Origin: Candidatus Cottocaccamicrobium excrementipullorum
GTDB taxonomy: Bacteria > Bacillota > Clostridia > Lachnospirales > Lachnospiraceae
Assembly: GCA_018713255.1 (NCBI GenBank)
Contig: DVFL01000035.1
Span: 1 to 64,000 of the forward strand
Direction of reading: 5' to 3'
Length of the DNA stretch: 64,000 bases
Of the stretch, positions 16,743 through 25,107 are shown one piece after another. The notes beneath the pieces are model-generated. The model worked only from the letters and a program-made list of their open reading frames with translations. It was not told the origin of the DNA and made no database searches. Position 1 is the first letter of the stretch; each line of letters starts with the position of its first letter. A program made the position numbers and the translations under genes.

Positions 16743-17885
16743 TTATTTATCAGGATAGTAAATGGTGCGGCTTTCCAGGTAGCCTTCTTTCTCCAGCTTC
16801 TCCACATTCATTCTTGCCGGCATTCCTGGAATGTCTGCAGGGCAAATGAACTTTCCGTCTTTAGTCTCCGGAACATTCAGCATATACTCTGCTACCGGAC
16901 GGCTGATGGGCTCATGATATTCAATCCGCTCATTTTCATTGTAAAGACATCCAAAGTATGCATTTACTGCGGCTCTGCCTCCCGAGGAGAAGGTAACGCC
17001 GTGCTCTCTTGCCATATCACGAATGCGGATTAAATCATCAATTCTGGACATTCTGCCCAAGGATGGCTGAAGATGATCAACACCTTTTTCAATGTACGTT
17101 TCATAAGCGTAGGAAATCCGCATGGATTCGCCGAAAGCAATGGGCATGGGAACTCCCATTTCTTTTAACCGCTTAATTCCGTTCATATCATGGGAATGAA
17201 TCGGTTCCTCCAGCCATTCCAGATGATAAGGCGCTGCAAGCTGAGCAAATTTATATGCATCCTCCACATCCCATCTCTGGTTTGCATCCACTGCAATTCC
17301 GATCTGGTCTCCTACTGCCTTTCTCACCTTTTCCAGTCTGCGGATATCCCGCTCCATATCCTTTCCTTCACCGCTTCCAACCTTAAACTTAACGGTTTTG
17401 AAGCCTTCCTCAACATAGCGGACCATATCTTCCACCAGCTCTTCATCGGAAAGAAGAATAGAACCGCCGCCTTTATAAGCTGCCGCCCAGTCTTTCTCTG
17501 CTCCCAGGAAACGATGGATGGTTTTTCCCGCGCGCTGAGCCAGAATATCCAGCATCATGAAATCAACTGATCCCACTTCCACTGCCTGTCCGCTCTGGAA
17601 TCCGCTGTTGCGGATTTTCCAGTACAGGGAATGTCTCCACTGGTTATAGCTCATCTCTTCTCCGGTGAGAAGTCTGGGAAGCATATCTTTCACAAAGCTT
17701 CTTCCTACTGTGTAATGAGCGCAAGCTCCGGTCTGATCATAAAGCTCGATGCATCCTTGTTCAGGTGCATACTTCCCCATTCCGCCCGTGCCGTCTTTAA
17801 AGGGCTTGGGAAGCGGAATCGGTCTGAAATTATAATAGACTGCCTTAGTAAAACGAATCTTGTCTTCGAAATCAAAGGAAAACAT
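16743..17885 (-). CDS. enolase-superfamily enzyme (mandelate racemase/muconate lactonizing fold)
   Basis: A 380-aa enolase-superfamily member. Visible features: KTVKFKVGSG (a K-x-K pair at ~163-173), metal ligands in AVDANQRW, LEWLEEP and AFGES, and a capping N-terminal domain. The usual MR-subgroup His-Asp dyad is not evident: the strand-6 motif normally reading QPD reads LQPSLGRMSR and the strand-7 His region reads GVTFSSGG. Activity (dehydratase, racemase or epimerase) therefore cannot be named. It is the first gene of an operon with an orphan solute-binding protein, pointing to uptake and turnover of a carbohydrate acid. Confidence 0.8.
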   Translation of the reverse strand: MFSFDFEDKIRFTKAVYYNFRPIPLPKPFKDGTGGMGKYAPEQGCIELYDQTGACAHYTVGRSFVKDMLPRLLTGEEMSYNQWRHSLYWKIRNSGFQSGQAVEVGSVDFMMLDILAQRAGKTIHRFLGAEKDWAAAYKGGGSILLSDEELVEDMVRYVEEGFKTVKFKVGSGEGKDMERDIRRLEKVRKAVGDQIGIAVDANQRWDVEDAYKFAQLAAPYHLEWLEEPIHSHDMNGIKRLKEMGVPMPIAFGESMRISYAYETYIEKGVDHLQPSLGRMSRIDDLIRIRDMAREHGVTFSSGGRAAVNAYFGCLYNENERIEYHEPISRPVAEYMLNVPETKDGKFICPADIPGMPARMNVEKLEKEGYLESRTIYYPDK

Positions 17886-17950
17886 AATCCCCCTCCTTCA
17901 CGCTGCTTCTTCTTTTTAGCATTTCACGCGCTTTGTTTTTGTATGGCTTA

Positions 17951-17979
17951 AGTATAGCTTTTTTTATGAGTCAGCACAA
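17951..17979 (-). promoter_or_regulatory. promoter of enolase/solute-binding operon
   Basis: Minus-strand -35 TTGTGC (17974-17979), 17-bp spacer, -10 TATACT (17951-17956). The imperfect -35 fits a regulated promoter. Confidence 0.5.
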
Positions 17980-18050
17980 TTTCTTTTTTCGCCAAATTCA
18001 TTGCATTTTTTTCAGCACCTTGACTTTTTCTTTCATCATTGAAATAAATA

Positions 18051-18098
18051 ACCGGTATTGTATTTCATTTTATTACGAAAATGAAACGCAATACCGGT
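18051..18098. promoter_or_regulatory. 48-bp near-perfect inverted repeat (operator or terminator)
   Basis: Outer arms ACCGGTATTG / CAATACCGGT and inner arms TTTCATTTT / AAAATGAAA around ATTACG, with only a TA/CG mismatch between them. It sits 72 bp upstream of the enolase promoter and 28 bp past the phosphatase stop. It could terminate the phosphatase transcript, but the T-tract is interrupted, or it may be an operator for the sugar-acid operon. Confidence 0.6.
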
Positions 18099-18126
18099 AT
18101 GATCCTTCGCCTGTTTTCTTCTTTCT

Positions 18127-18774
18127 TTATTTTTCCGAATTCTGAAGTTCTCCCCCAAGGTGAAAACTGTCATTCAGCTCCTTCAACCAGCATTTTCCTG
18201 TTTCCCCATCCACTTCAACGGTGGTAACTGCCGCATTGTACACCGGGAATTCTTTTTCCAAACTCCTTCGGTTCCCCAAAATCAGCCAGTTCAGCATACA
18301 GCTGATGGACGCTCCATGGCTGACCACCGCTGCTGCCTGAAGGTTCTTCTCCTTCATCTCGTTTAAGATCAGTTCTGCTGCCTGGGCCGTTCTCTCCATC
18401 GCCTGGCTTAAGCTTTCCCCGCCCGGCGGAGCATATTCTGGATCTCCTCTCCACCACAAATCATACTCGCCGGGGTAACGGGCCTTAATCTCCTCCAGAC
18501 TCATCCCTTCCCACAGGCCGTAATGAATCTCCTCAAGATTTTTAATCACCCTCTCAGGAACAGGATACAGCGACAAAATCACCTGGGCAGTCGCCCTGGC
18601 CCGGATCAGAGGGCTTACATACACGGCATCCACAGGCCTTGCGGCCATCGCCTGCCTTAAAGCGTCCGCCTGACTCCTTCCCTTCGCATTCAGCGGAATA
18701 TCCTGGCAGCCTTGAATCCGCCCGATCAGATTCCAGTCTGTCTGTCCATGACGGATCAGGTAAAGCTTACCCAT
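18127..18774 (-). CDS. histidine phosphatase family (phosphoglycerate mutase-like)
   Basis: A 215-aa histidine phosphatase. The catalytic LIRHGQTDWN is at residues ~5-14, with Arg in SPLIRARATA (~55-64), Glu in EIHYGLWEGM (~84-93), and the second catalytic His in VVSHGASI (~149-156). It could be a cofactor-dependent phosphoglycerate mutase, an alpha-ribazole phosphatase or another small-molecule phosphatase; motifs do not separate these. Its ATG overlaps the end of the sigma-like gene by 8 bp and its ribosome site (GGGGAGG) lies within that gene, so the two are co-translated. Confidence 0.85.
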   Translation of the reverse strand: MGKLYLIRHGQTDWNLIGRIQGCQDIPLNAKGRSQADALRQAMAARPVDAVYVSPLIRARATAQVILSLYPVPERVIKNLEEIHYGLWEGMSLEEIKARYPGEYDLWWRGDPEYAPPGGESLSQAMERTAQAAELILNEMKEKNLQAAAVVSHGASISCMLNWLILGNRRSLEKEFPVYNAAVTTVEVDGETGKCWLKELNDSFHLGGELQNSEK

Positions 18775-19327
18775 TAAACGTTTCCTCCCCAAGGCTTTCC
18801 GCCGGCGTGCGGGCAAACTCTCCCGTAACGCTTAAAGCGTCTACCGCCAGCTTCATGATCTCCCGAATCTCCTCTGAACTCATCTCCATCCGCTGAGCCA
18901 GCTCTTCCACCGTAGCCTCACGTCCAAGCTCCTGAGCCATTCTCGCCGACACTTCCTGGAGACGGTTTACCCGCTCCGCCATTGCCTCTTCTACCTGATT
19001 CTCCTGCTGCTGGCACTTTAAAGCCTCCTGAAGGCTGGCGCTGATCTTTTCTTTCGCCTGAGCCAGAAAGTCTCCTTCCTGGTATTCTCCCACAGCAAGG
19101 GTAAGGGCCAGATTCGCCTCCTGGACCAGATCGCTCATGGAAAGACCTTTATCCCTAAAATCTTTAGCCAACGCCAAGGCAAAAATCAAATGCCCCTCAA
19201 TCAGTCTTTTTTTGGCGCTTTCCTCTCCCTTTAACGCCCTTTCCAGCAGAATCTGCCTTTCATCGTCGCTGCAGGGCTTAATCTGGCGCAGCTCTTCTAA
19301 ATACATCTGATAATATTCTTCATTCAT
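18767..19327 (-). CDS. truncated sigma-70-like protein (regions 2 and 3, no region 4)
   Basis: A 186-aa sigma-factor-like protein. Residues ~1-70 resemble regions 1.2 to 2.2 (YLEELRQIKPCSDDE; GLSMSDLVQEANLAL). Residues ~115-165 match region 3 (ELGREATVEELAQRMEMSSE). The aromatic DNA-melting part of regions 2.3-2.4 is missing (GDFLAQAKEKISASLQEALK instead) and there is no region 4. It may bind core RNA polymerase without normal promoter recognition, or be a vestigial or regulatory sigma-like protein. Start 19327 follows GAGGAGGAG. Co-translated with the phosphatase and divergent from the LysR gene. Confidence 0.75.
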   Translation of the reverse strand: MNEEYYQMYLEELRQIKPCSDDERQILLERALKGEESAKKRLIEGHLIFALALAKDFRDKGLSMSDLVQEANLALTLAVGEYQEGDFLAQAKEKISASLQEALKCQQQENQVEEAMAERVNRLQEVSARMAQELGREATVEELAQRMEMSSEEIREIMKLAVDALSVTGEFARTPAESLGEETFNG

Positions 19328-19383
19328 CAAAAAACTCCTCCTCTTGTAACACTTTATCATACTCCGTCAAAAACAGCAAACTC

Positions 19384-19412
19384 TTTACAATCCGTCCTCC
19401 CCGCGGTAAAAT
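19384..19412 (+). promoter_or_regulatory. promoter of LysR gene
   Basis: -35 TTTACA (19384-19389), 17-bp spacer, -10 TAAAAT (19407-19412), 22 bp before the start codon. Confidence 0.6.
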
Positions 19413-19433
19413 ATTTTTGCAGGAGGATTTAAC

Positions 19434-20309
19434 ATGGATATCAATTATGAACTTTATAAAGTTTTCTATCATGTAGCAATTACTTTAAGTTTTTCCGAGG
19501 CTTCTAAGCAGCTGTTCATTTCTCAATCTGCCGTAAGCCAGTCCATCAAGGTTCTGGAAAAAAAGCTGAATCAAACCTTATTTATCCGCAGCACCAAGCG
19601 GGTTCAGCTCACCCCGGAAGGCGAAATCCTTCTCAAGCATGTGGAACCAGCTATGAATCTAATCCGAAAAGGAGAAAACCAGCTTCTGGAGGCCAACACG
19701 TTAAACGGCGGTCAGCTGCGCATCGGCGCCAGCGACACCATCTGCCGCTATTATCTGGTAGACCATCTGAAAGAATTTCATTTGAAATACCCCAACGTGC
19801 ACATTAAAGTTACTAACCAAACCTCTATTGAGTGTGCTCACCTGTTAGATAACGGCCAGGTGGACTTTATCATTACCAATTATCCCAACTCCGGTCTGTC
19901 CAACACCCAGAATGTGCGGATGATCAATGAATTCCATGATGTGTTTGTGGCCGACCGGTCTCATTTCCCATTAGAAGGGAAAAAGCTCTCCCTCCAGGAT
20001 CTCCAGCAGTATCCTATTCTTATGCTGGACAGAAAAAGTACCACCAGCGAGTTTCTCCACCGAATGTTCCAGCGAAGCCAGCTGGATCTAGTGCCGGAAA
20101 TTGAATTAAGCAGCAACGACCTGCTGATCGATCTGGCCCGTATTGGCCTAGGAATCGCCTTCGTTCCAGATTTCTGCATTCCCAAAAACGAGGAACAGCT
20201 TTACGTTCTGGATCTGGAGGAAAGCCTTCCCGCCCGGCAGATGGTAGTCGCCTACAATGAAAATCTTCCCATCTCCCAGGCAGCTAGGCAATTTATGGAC
20301 ATGCTGTAA
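19434..20309 (+). CDS. LysR family transcriptional regulator
   Basis: A 291-aa LysR-type regulator. The N-terminal winged HTH spans residues ~1-62 (FSEASKQLFISQSAVSQSIK), followed by a linker helix and a type 2 periplasmic-binding-like effector domain (~90-291; GQLRIGASDTICRYYL). The start follows AGGAGG. It is divergent from the sigma-like/phosphatase operon, a common place for a LysR target, but no T-N11-A box could be singled out. Its 3' end overlaps the convergent helicase gene by 17 bp. Confidence 0.9.
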   Translation: MDINYELYKVFYHVAITLSFSEASKQLFISQSAVSQSIKVLEKKLNQTLFIRSTKRVQLTPEGEILLKHVEPAMNLIRKGENQLLEANTLNGGQLRIGASDTICRYYLVDHLKEFHLKYPNVHIKVTNQTSIECAHLLDNGQVDFIITNYPNSGLSNTQNVRMINEFHDVFVADRSHFPLEGKKLSLQDLQQYPILMLDRKSTTSEFLHRMFQRSQLDLVPEIELSSNDLLIDLARIGLGIAFVPDFCIPKNEEQLYVLDLEESLPARQMVVAYNENLPISQAARQFMDML

Positions 20310-22737
20310 ACTCTCCGTCTCCTTCTCGGAGACGGTCTCGTTCCTTCCAGAAAGCGGCGGTTTTCTCTCCCGCCGTTTCCAGCGTCACAGCGCAGTAATC
20401 CTTCCATTCCCGGGGAAAAAGAGCCTGATAATCCGGCCACATAAACCGCTCATCCAGCAGAGCGATCACCCCTTCGTCCTTCACCGTTCGAATTACCCGG
20501 CCTGCCGCCTGCATGACCTTGTTCATTCCCGGGTACTGATAGGCATAAGCAAATCCCGGCTTTCCATGAACATTAAAGTAATTTTTCAAAATATCCTGCC
20601 TGGGACATACCATGGGAAGGCCCGTTCCAATGACAATCACCCCGATGAGCTGTTCCTCCTTCAGATCAATTCCCTCGCCAAAAATTCCTCCCATTACACA
20701 GAGCGCCGTCAGGCTCTTATTTTTTTGCCCTTCTGCCGCAAACGCCTGAAGAAAATGATCTCTATCCTCCTCATCCATATGGCTTTCCTGAACTAAAAGT
20801 TCCATCTCCTCCCCTTCCCGGGCAAGAATTTCCTTCAGCTGATCAAGATATTGATAAGAGGGACAAAACACCATATAATTCCCTTTTCTGGCGTTTACAA
20901 TCTCCCGAATATAGGCCGCCGCCTTCTCGTATTCCCGCTGGTTTCTCCGGCTGTAGCGGCTGCTGATATCCGTTCCGATTAACAAAATCCTGTTTTTCGG
21001 CGAAAAAGGAGAATGGGCGTAAACTGCGTACCCCTCCGGCTCCCCGCTGAGCAGTTCCTTATAATAGGGCATAGGAAGAAGAGTGGCGGAAAAAAGAATC
21101 GTACTGATTCCCTGGTCCATACAGGCCTTAAGCCGCCCAGAAGGATTAATGCAGAATAAATTTACAGCAAAATTTCCATCCTCCTGAAGCTGAGCATAAA
21201 TGGTATATCCCTGATCCATGGTTTCATAAACCGACAAAAAATCACGAAGGGAAAAATAAAATTCCAGCACCCTGTCCCTGTCTTCAAATTCCGGATATTC
21301 CTCCATAAATTCTTCCAGGCCGCCAAAAAGCCTTCTGGCTTCATAAGCCAGGCAATCCGCCTCTTCCAGAACCACATAATCCTCACACTGCCGTTTAAGC
21401 TGAAGCAAGGTTTTATTGCAGGCGTCAAACATCCGGGAAAGTCTCCTGGTCTGTTTCTTCACAATCCGCCCCGCCTGAAGAAGCTCTTCCTTTACCAGCT
21501 TTGCACTGTACATTTCTCTGCCGCGGGAAACCAGATTATGGGCCTCATCCACCAGAAAAAGATAATCCCCCTGGTCCCCTTCAGCAAAGTATCGTTTCAG
21601 ACGCACGTTAGGGTCAAACACGTAATTATAATCACAGATCAGTCCGTCCGTCCAGCTGCTGATGTCCAGGCAAAACTCAAAGGGACAAAGTTTAAACCGC
21701 TTGGCATAATCAAGAATCTTTTCCCGGTCAATCAAAAACTCCTGGTTGATGATCTCAAACACCCCGTCATTTACCCGATCATAATGGCCTTTTGCCCAGG
21801 GGCAATCCTCCGGGTTGCAGGAGGGCTTATCCAGAAAACATAGTTTTTCCTTGGCCGTAATGGTCACAACAGAAAAATATAATCCCTGTTTTCTCAATAC
21901 GGCAAACCCATCCTCCGCCGCTTTTCTGGCGACGGTTTTCGCCGTAAGATAAAAAATCTTCTCCCCGATTCCCTCTCCCATGGCCTTTAAGGCGGGGAAC
22001 AAAACCGACAAGGTTTTTCCAATCCCGGTAGGGGCCTGAATGTACAAATTCCGCTTTCTGGCTATCGCCCGATATACATTTACCGCCAGCTCCTTCTGCC
22101 CTTCCCGGTAAGGATAAGGAAACTCCAGGGCTTTTAGGGAAGCGTCTCTCCGAATCTGATGATGGTACTGAAACTGGGCCCATTTTACATACTCATGAAT
22201 CAGTCCGGCAAACCACTGCTCAAGCTCTTGAACATCCATCTCTTTTCTAAACCGGCGGATTTCCTCTGTCTCCATGCTGCAGTAAGTAAGCTGGATCCCC
22301 ACTGCGGAAAGCCCCTTCTTCAAACACCAAAAATAAGCGTAGCACATGGCCTGGGCCAGATGTACCGGGAAAGGCTCCTCTAAACGGGAAAGGTCCAGAT
22401 AAATGCATTTAATTTCATCCACAACATCCATTTCCGGCTCATTTATAATGCCGTCCGCCCTTCCCTCCACCAGTATCTGAAAAGCGTCTTCCTGCACCAG
22501 ATGGCTCAACGTAACCTCCGCCTGGTAATCGGCTCCCATCTTCCGCTGAATCTTCCGGTGAAGCCTGCTGCCTTCCTGCATAGCCTCTTTCTTGGCTCCT
22601 GCCGTCCTCCGATTGTCAATATCACCAGAGTTCATCACAAACTCTACCAGATTACGCACTGATATTTTCACCTGATAAGGGGTATGGTTCTCCTCTGCCT
22701 CTGAAAGGCTTTCTTTATTTCCCATGTTCTCCATCAT
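20293..22737 (-). CDS. RecB-like nuclease / DinG-type helicase fusion
   Basis: An 814-aa XPD/DinG-family 5'-3' helicase with an N-terminal PD-(D/E)XK nuclease region. The nuclease part (~50-165) shows GSRLHRKIQ, EGRADGI, VVDEIKC (catalytic E-x-K) and QAMCYAYF. The helicase has Walker A QAPTGIGKT (~238-246), an iron-sulfur-type cysteine set (LCFLDKPSCNPEDCPW, then KLCPFEFC), the DEAH box LVDEAHNL, and motif VI AAGRVIRT. Probably DNA repair or R-loop/structure processing. Start 22737 has only AAAGGG upstream; an ATG at 22725 is an alternative. The end overlaps LysR by 17 bp. Confidence 0.85.
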   Translation of the reverse strand: MMENMGNKESLSEAEENHTPYQVKISVRNLVEFVMNSGDIDNRRTAGAKKEAMQEGSRLHRKIQRKMGADYQAEVTLSHLVQEDAFQILVEGRADGIINEPEMDVVDEIKCIYLDLSRLEEPFPVHLAQAMCYAYFWCLKKGLSAVGIQLTYCSMETEEIRRFRKEMDVQELEQWFAGLIHEYVKWAQFQYHHQIRRDASLKALEFPYPYREGQKELAVNVYRAIARKRNLYIQAPTGIGKTLSVLFPALKAMGEGIGEKIFYLTAKTVARKAAEDGFAVLRKQGLYFSVVTITAKEKLCFLDKPSCNPEDCPWAKGHYDRVNDGVFEIINQEFLIDREKILDYAKRFKLCPFEFCLDISSWTDGLICDYNYVFDPNVRLKRYFAEGDQGDYLFLVDEAHNLVSRGREMYSAKLVKEELLQAGRIVKKQTRRLSRMFDACNKTLLQLKRQCEDYVVLEEADCLAYEARRLFGGLEEFMEEYPEFEDRDRVLEFYFSLRDFLSVYETMDQGYTIYAQLQEDGNFAVNLFCINPSGRLKACMDQGISTILFSATLLPMPYYKELLSGEPEGYAVYAHSPFSPKNRILLIGTDISSRYSRRNQREYEKAAAYIREIVNARKGNYMVFCPSYQYLDQLKEILAREGEEMELLVQESHMDEEDRDHFLQAFAAEGQKNKSLTALCVMGGIFGEGIDLKEEQLIGVIVIGTGLPMVCPRQDILKNYFNVHGKPGFAYAYQYPGMNKVMQAAGRVIRTVKDEGVIALLDERFMWPDYQALFPREWKDYCAVTLETAGEKTAAFWKERDRLREGDGEFTACP

Positions 22738-22798
22738 CCCTTTCGTTTCAGACTAACTATCTCCATTATGCCACGGCCGGCTCAGTCCTACAAGACAG

Positions 22799-22846
22799 AA
22801 AAAAAACGCCCCACGATCATCGATTCGGTCGTGAAGCGTTTTTTGC
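22799..22846. terminator. bidirectional terminator after HPr-like gene
   Basis: ACGCcCCACGATC and the matching GGTCGTGAAGCGT flank a short loop, with A/T runs on both sides. It lies 35 bp after the stop of the HPr-like gene. Confidence 0.75.
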
Positions 22847-22880
22847 TTTTTCCTGCCTGATTTGCCGCCAGCATCTGCTA

Positions 22881-23126
22881 TTATGCTGCAGTGTTGACTT
22901 TTGCAGCCATCTTGTCCAGATAAGCTTCGAATTCAGGGTCGTCTCCATTTAACGTTACTGTCAGCTCTCTGGTCAGATCCAGGCTCAGTACTCCAAGAAT
23001 AGATTTTGCATCAATTACAACGCGGTTATAAAATATGTCAATATCAAAGTCACATCTGGATGCCCTTGCCACAAATTCCTTTGCGTCTGCAACGGTAGGC
23101 AGCATGATTTTTTTCTGTTTAACCAT
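22881..23126 (-). CDS. HPr-like protein lacking the phosphorylatable His
   Basis: An 81-aa protein of the HPr fold. DAKSILGVLSLDL (residues ~39-51) matches the HPr Ser46 region (KSIMGVMSL), with Ser42 as the equivalent HPr kinase site. The His15 segment GLHARPA of true HPr is replaced by PTVADAKE, with Thr near the catalytic position, so it cannot relay phosphate in the PTS. This is the logic of Crh, a regulatory HPr paralogue for carbon catabolite repression in Bacillus. Start 23126 (ATG) is preferred over an upstream TTG. It is monocistronic with a strong promoter. Confidence 0.8.
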   Translation of the reverse strand: MVKQKKIMLPTVADAKEFVARASRCDFDIDIFYNRVVIDAKSILGVLSLDLTRELTVTLNGDDPEFEAYLDKMAAKVNTAA

Positions 23127-23177
23127 AATCAAAAGACTCCTTTCAAAAAATAAATGGTTTTTTTCTGTGCTGAAATA

Positions 23178-23206
23178 TTTATAGCACGATCAAATATAAA
23201 TGTCAA
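23178..23206 (-). promoter_or_regulatory. strong promoter of HPr-like gene
   Basis: Minus-strand -35 TTGACA (23201-23206), 17-bp spacer, -10 TATAAA (23178-23183). Confidence 0.75.
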
Positions 23207-23316
23207 ATTTTCCATTTGAAATCGATTTCAACCATAATTTACTAGAAATGCCGTGGATTTCCAGGAGTTTTTTCGCCATTATTGTCTATTTTTCGGGAGA
23301 AAAGGAAAAAAGAGGG

Positions 23317-23345
23317 AAAATGCCGGCTCAATCAACCGGCATTTT
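23317..23345. terminator. terminator of second phosphofructokinase gene
   Basis: AAAATGCCGG and CCGGCATTTT form a perfect stem around a 9-nt loop with flanking A/T runs. It lies 73 bp past the gene's stop on the minus strand. Confidence 0.8.
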
Positions 23346-23417
23346 CTCTCTTATTCTTTTGAGATTCTTTCTATTTTTCGGCTTTTTCCACAAAAAATCT
23401 CGTTTCAGCCCGGTCCT

Positions 23418-24656
23418 TTATCTCCGCAGCACCAGATGCTGGGGGAGGCCGTTTACCATAAACGGCTGGTAATCACCCTGGATTAAAGGTTCAATATAAT
23501 TAATAAAATCCTCAGTCACATAATTTCCTTCTCGGTTCACCCAGTTCCTGGGAACCAGCTTTTCGTTATTGGCAATTTTATGCACATCGTAAATTCCCGC
23601 CGCGCTCATATAAGGATCATCGGACACCCGGTCAATCACCACCATCTTCCCGGTATCCCCTTCGTCTGCCGCTTTCACCGCTGCGCCTCCTACCATAAAG
23701 GCTTCATTAATGTCGACCCGGGAAGCCATATGGGAAGCGCTCCGCTGCAAAGTGGAGAATTCCACGCTTCTGGTTTTACATCCAATCTCATTCTTCACAA
23801 ACCCGGCCAAATATGCGGCGGTTCCCTGAAGCTGCTTATGGCCGAAGGCATCTACATAATCTGCGCCGCCAGACAATTCACACACATACCGGCCGTCCTC
23901 CAGTTTAATGCCCTCAGACACCGCCACCACCACGGAACTCTTCTTTTTCAGGAGATCTTTAATCTTTTTCAGGAATTTGTCAATATCGAACACAAGCTCC
24001 GGCAAATAGATCAGATCCGGGCCTTCACAGTCTTCCGTCCTGGCCAAAGCAGTGGCTCCCGTCAGCCACCCTGCATTTCTTCCCATGACCTCAATAACGG
24101 TAACCATGTCCTTCTTATAGGTAAGCCCCAGCGCATCCCGGATTATCTCCTTGGTAGAGGCCCCGATGTATTTGGCGGCGCTTCCATAACCTGGAGTATG
24201 GTCTGTCAGGGCAAGATCATTATCAATGGTTTTCGGAACGCCTAAAAACTTCTGCCGGTGTCCTTTTACAATGGCAAAATCCGACAGTTTTTTTATGGTA
24301 TCCATGGAATCGTTGCCGCCAATATAAATAAACACCTCGATGTTCAGCTTATCCAGAATCTGAAAGATTTTTTCATAAATTTCCGGATTTTCATGAATTT
24401 CCGGAAGTTTATACCGGCAGGAGCCTAAAAAGGCTGAGGGAGTGCGCTTCAGCAGTTCAATGTCCATATCCGAATGGATCTGGGTAGAAAGGTCCACATA
24501 CTGCTCATCCAAAAATCCCTGAATTCCGTGAAGCATTCCATATACTTTATGGAATCCTCTTTCCTTGGCAGTCTTATACACTCCAGCCAGACTGGAATTG
24601 ATAACGGAGGTAGGACCTCCCGACTGTCCAACGATAATATTTCCCTTTTTCGCCAT
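23418..24656 (-). CDS. phosphofructokinase, PPi-type residues (copy 2)
   Basis: A 412-aa paralogue of the enzyme at 13516-14763, alike along its whole length (GNIIVGQSGGPTSVINSSLA; YIGGNDSMDTIKKLSDFA; GVPKTIDNDL). It has the same Asp/Lys donor-selecting residues of PPi-dependent phosphofructokinases. Start 24656 follows AAGGAGG. Having two such genes 9 kb apart may reflect tandem duplication followed by insertion, or separate roles such as glycolysis and pentose metabolism through sedoheptulose phosphates; the sequence does not decide this. Confidence 0.88.
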   Translation of the reverse strand: MAKKGNIIVGQSGGPTSVINSSLAGVYKTAKERGFHKVYGMLHGIQGFLDEQYVDLSTQIHSDMDIELLKRTPSAFLGSCRYKLPEIHENPEIYEKIFQILDKLNIEVFIYIGGNDSMDTIKKLSDFAIVKGHRQKFLGVPKTIDNDLALTDHTPGYGSAAKYIGASTKEIIRDALGLTYKKDMVTVIEVMGRNAGWLTGATALARTEDCEGPDLIYLPELVFDIDKFLKKIKDLLKKKSSVVVAVSEGIKLEDGRYVCELSGGADYVDAFGHKQLQGTAAYLAGFVKNEIGCKTRSVEFSTLQRSASHMASRVDINEAFMVGGAAVKAADEGDTGKMVVIDRVSDDPYMSAAGIYDVHKIANNEKLVPRNWVNREGNYVTEDFINYIEPLIQGDYQPFMVNGLPQHLVLRR

Positions 24657-24699
24657 ACACAAATCCTCCTTATTCTGATTGCGGCACGTTATTTCTATT

Positions 24700-24728
24700 A
24701 TTATAACAAAGGAGGAATTGGCTTTCAA
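24700..24728 (-). promoter_or_regulatory. promoter of second phosphofructokinase gene
   Basis: Minus-strand -35 TTGAAA (24723-24728), 17-bp spacer, -10 TATAAT (24700-24705). Confidence 0.7.
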
Positions 24729-24813
24729 GTTTCTTTACACAAAATGCATAATTTTTCTTTAAATTTCTCATCTTTTTGTGCATTTAATACAAAGCCCCTA
24801 TGCCGATGCAAAA

Positions 24814-24856
24814 CAAAAGCCGCATCGAAAAATAAACTCTTTCGATGCGGCTTTTG
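24814..24856. terminator. terminator downstream of tRNA-Trp
   Basis: CAAAAGCCGCATCGAAA and its perfect complement flank a 9-nt loop, giving T-rich ends on both strands; 35 bp past the tRNA 3' end. Confidence 0.8.
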
Positions 24857-24890
24857 CTGCACATAAACCATTCTTTTTTAAAAAAAGAAG

Positions 24891-24961
24891 CAGGGGAAGA
24901 GGGGCTCGAACCCCCATCTACGGTTTTGGAGACCGCTGCTCTACCATTGAACTATTCCCCT
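24891..24961 (-). tRNA. tRNA-Trp (anticodon CCA)
   Basis: A 71-nt cloverleaf on the minus strand. The acceptor stem AGGGGAA pairs with TTCCCCT plus discriminator G. The D-arm contains GTTCAATGGTAGAGC, the anticodon loop is CTCCAAA with anticodon CCA, and the T-arm is GGGGGTTCGAGCCCCT. The 3' CCA is not encoded. Terminator and promoter lie on either side, so it is transcribed alone. Confidence 0.95.
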
Positions 24962-24994
24962 GTACGCTGTGAGCCGTTCCTCACAACGTTGATT

Positions 24995-25023
24995 ATAATA
25001 GCACAGATATGAACTGATGTCAA
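24995..25023 (-). promoter_or_regulatory. promoter of tRNA-Trp
   Basis: Minus-strand -35 TTGACA (25018-25023), 17-bp spacer, -10 TATTAT (24995-25000), about 34 bp before the tRNA. Confidence 0.65.
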
Positions 25024-25107
25024 CGGTTTTTTGCACGAATTTTTCTGAAAGTTTTCCCATTAAAGACAGTTCAACCCTCACGGCAGTTTTGAACCGGCGG
25101 CGAAAGG

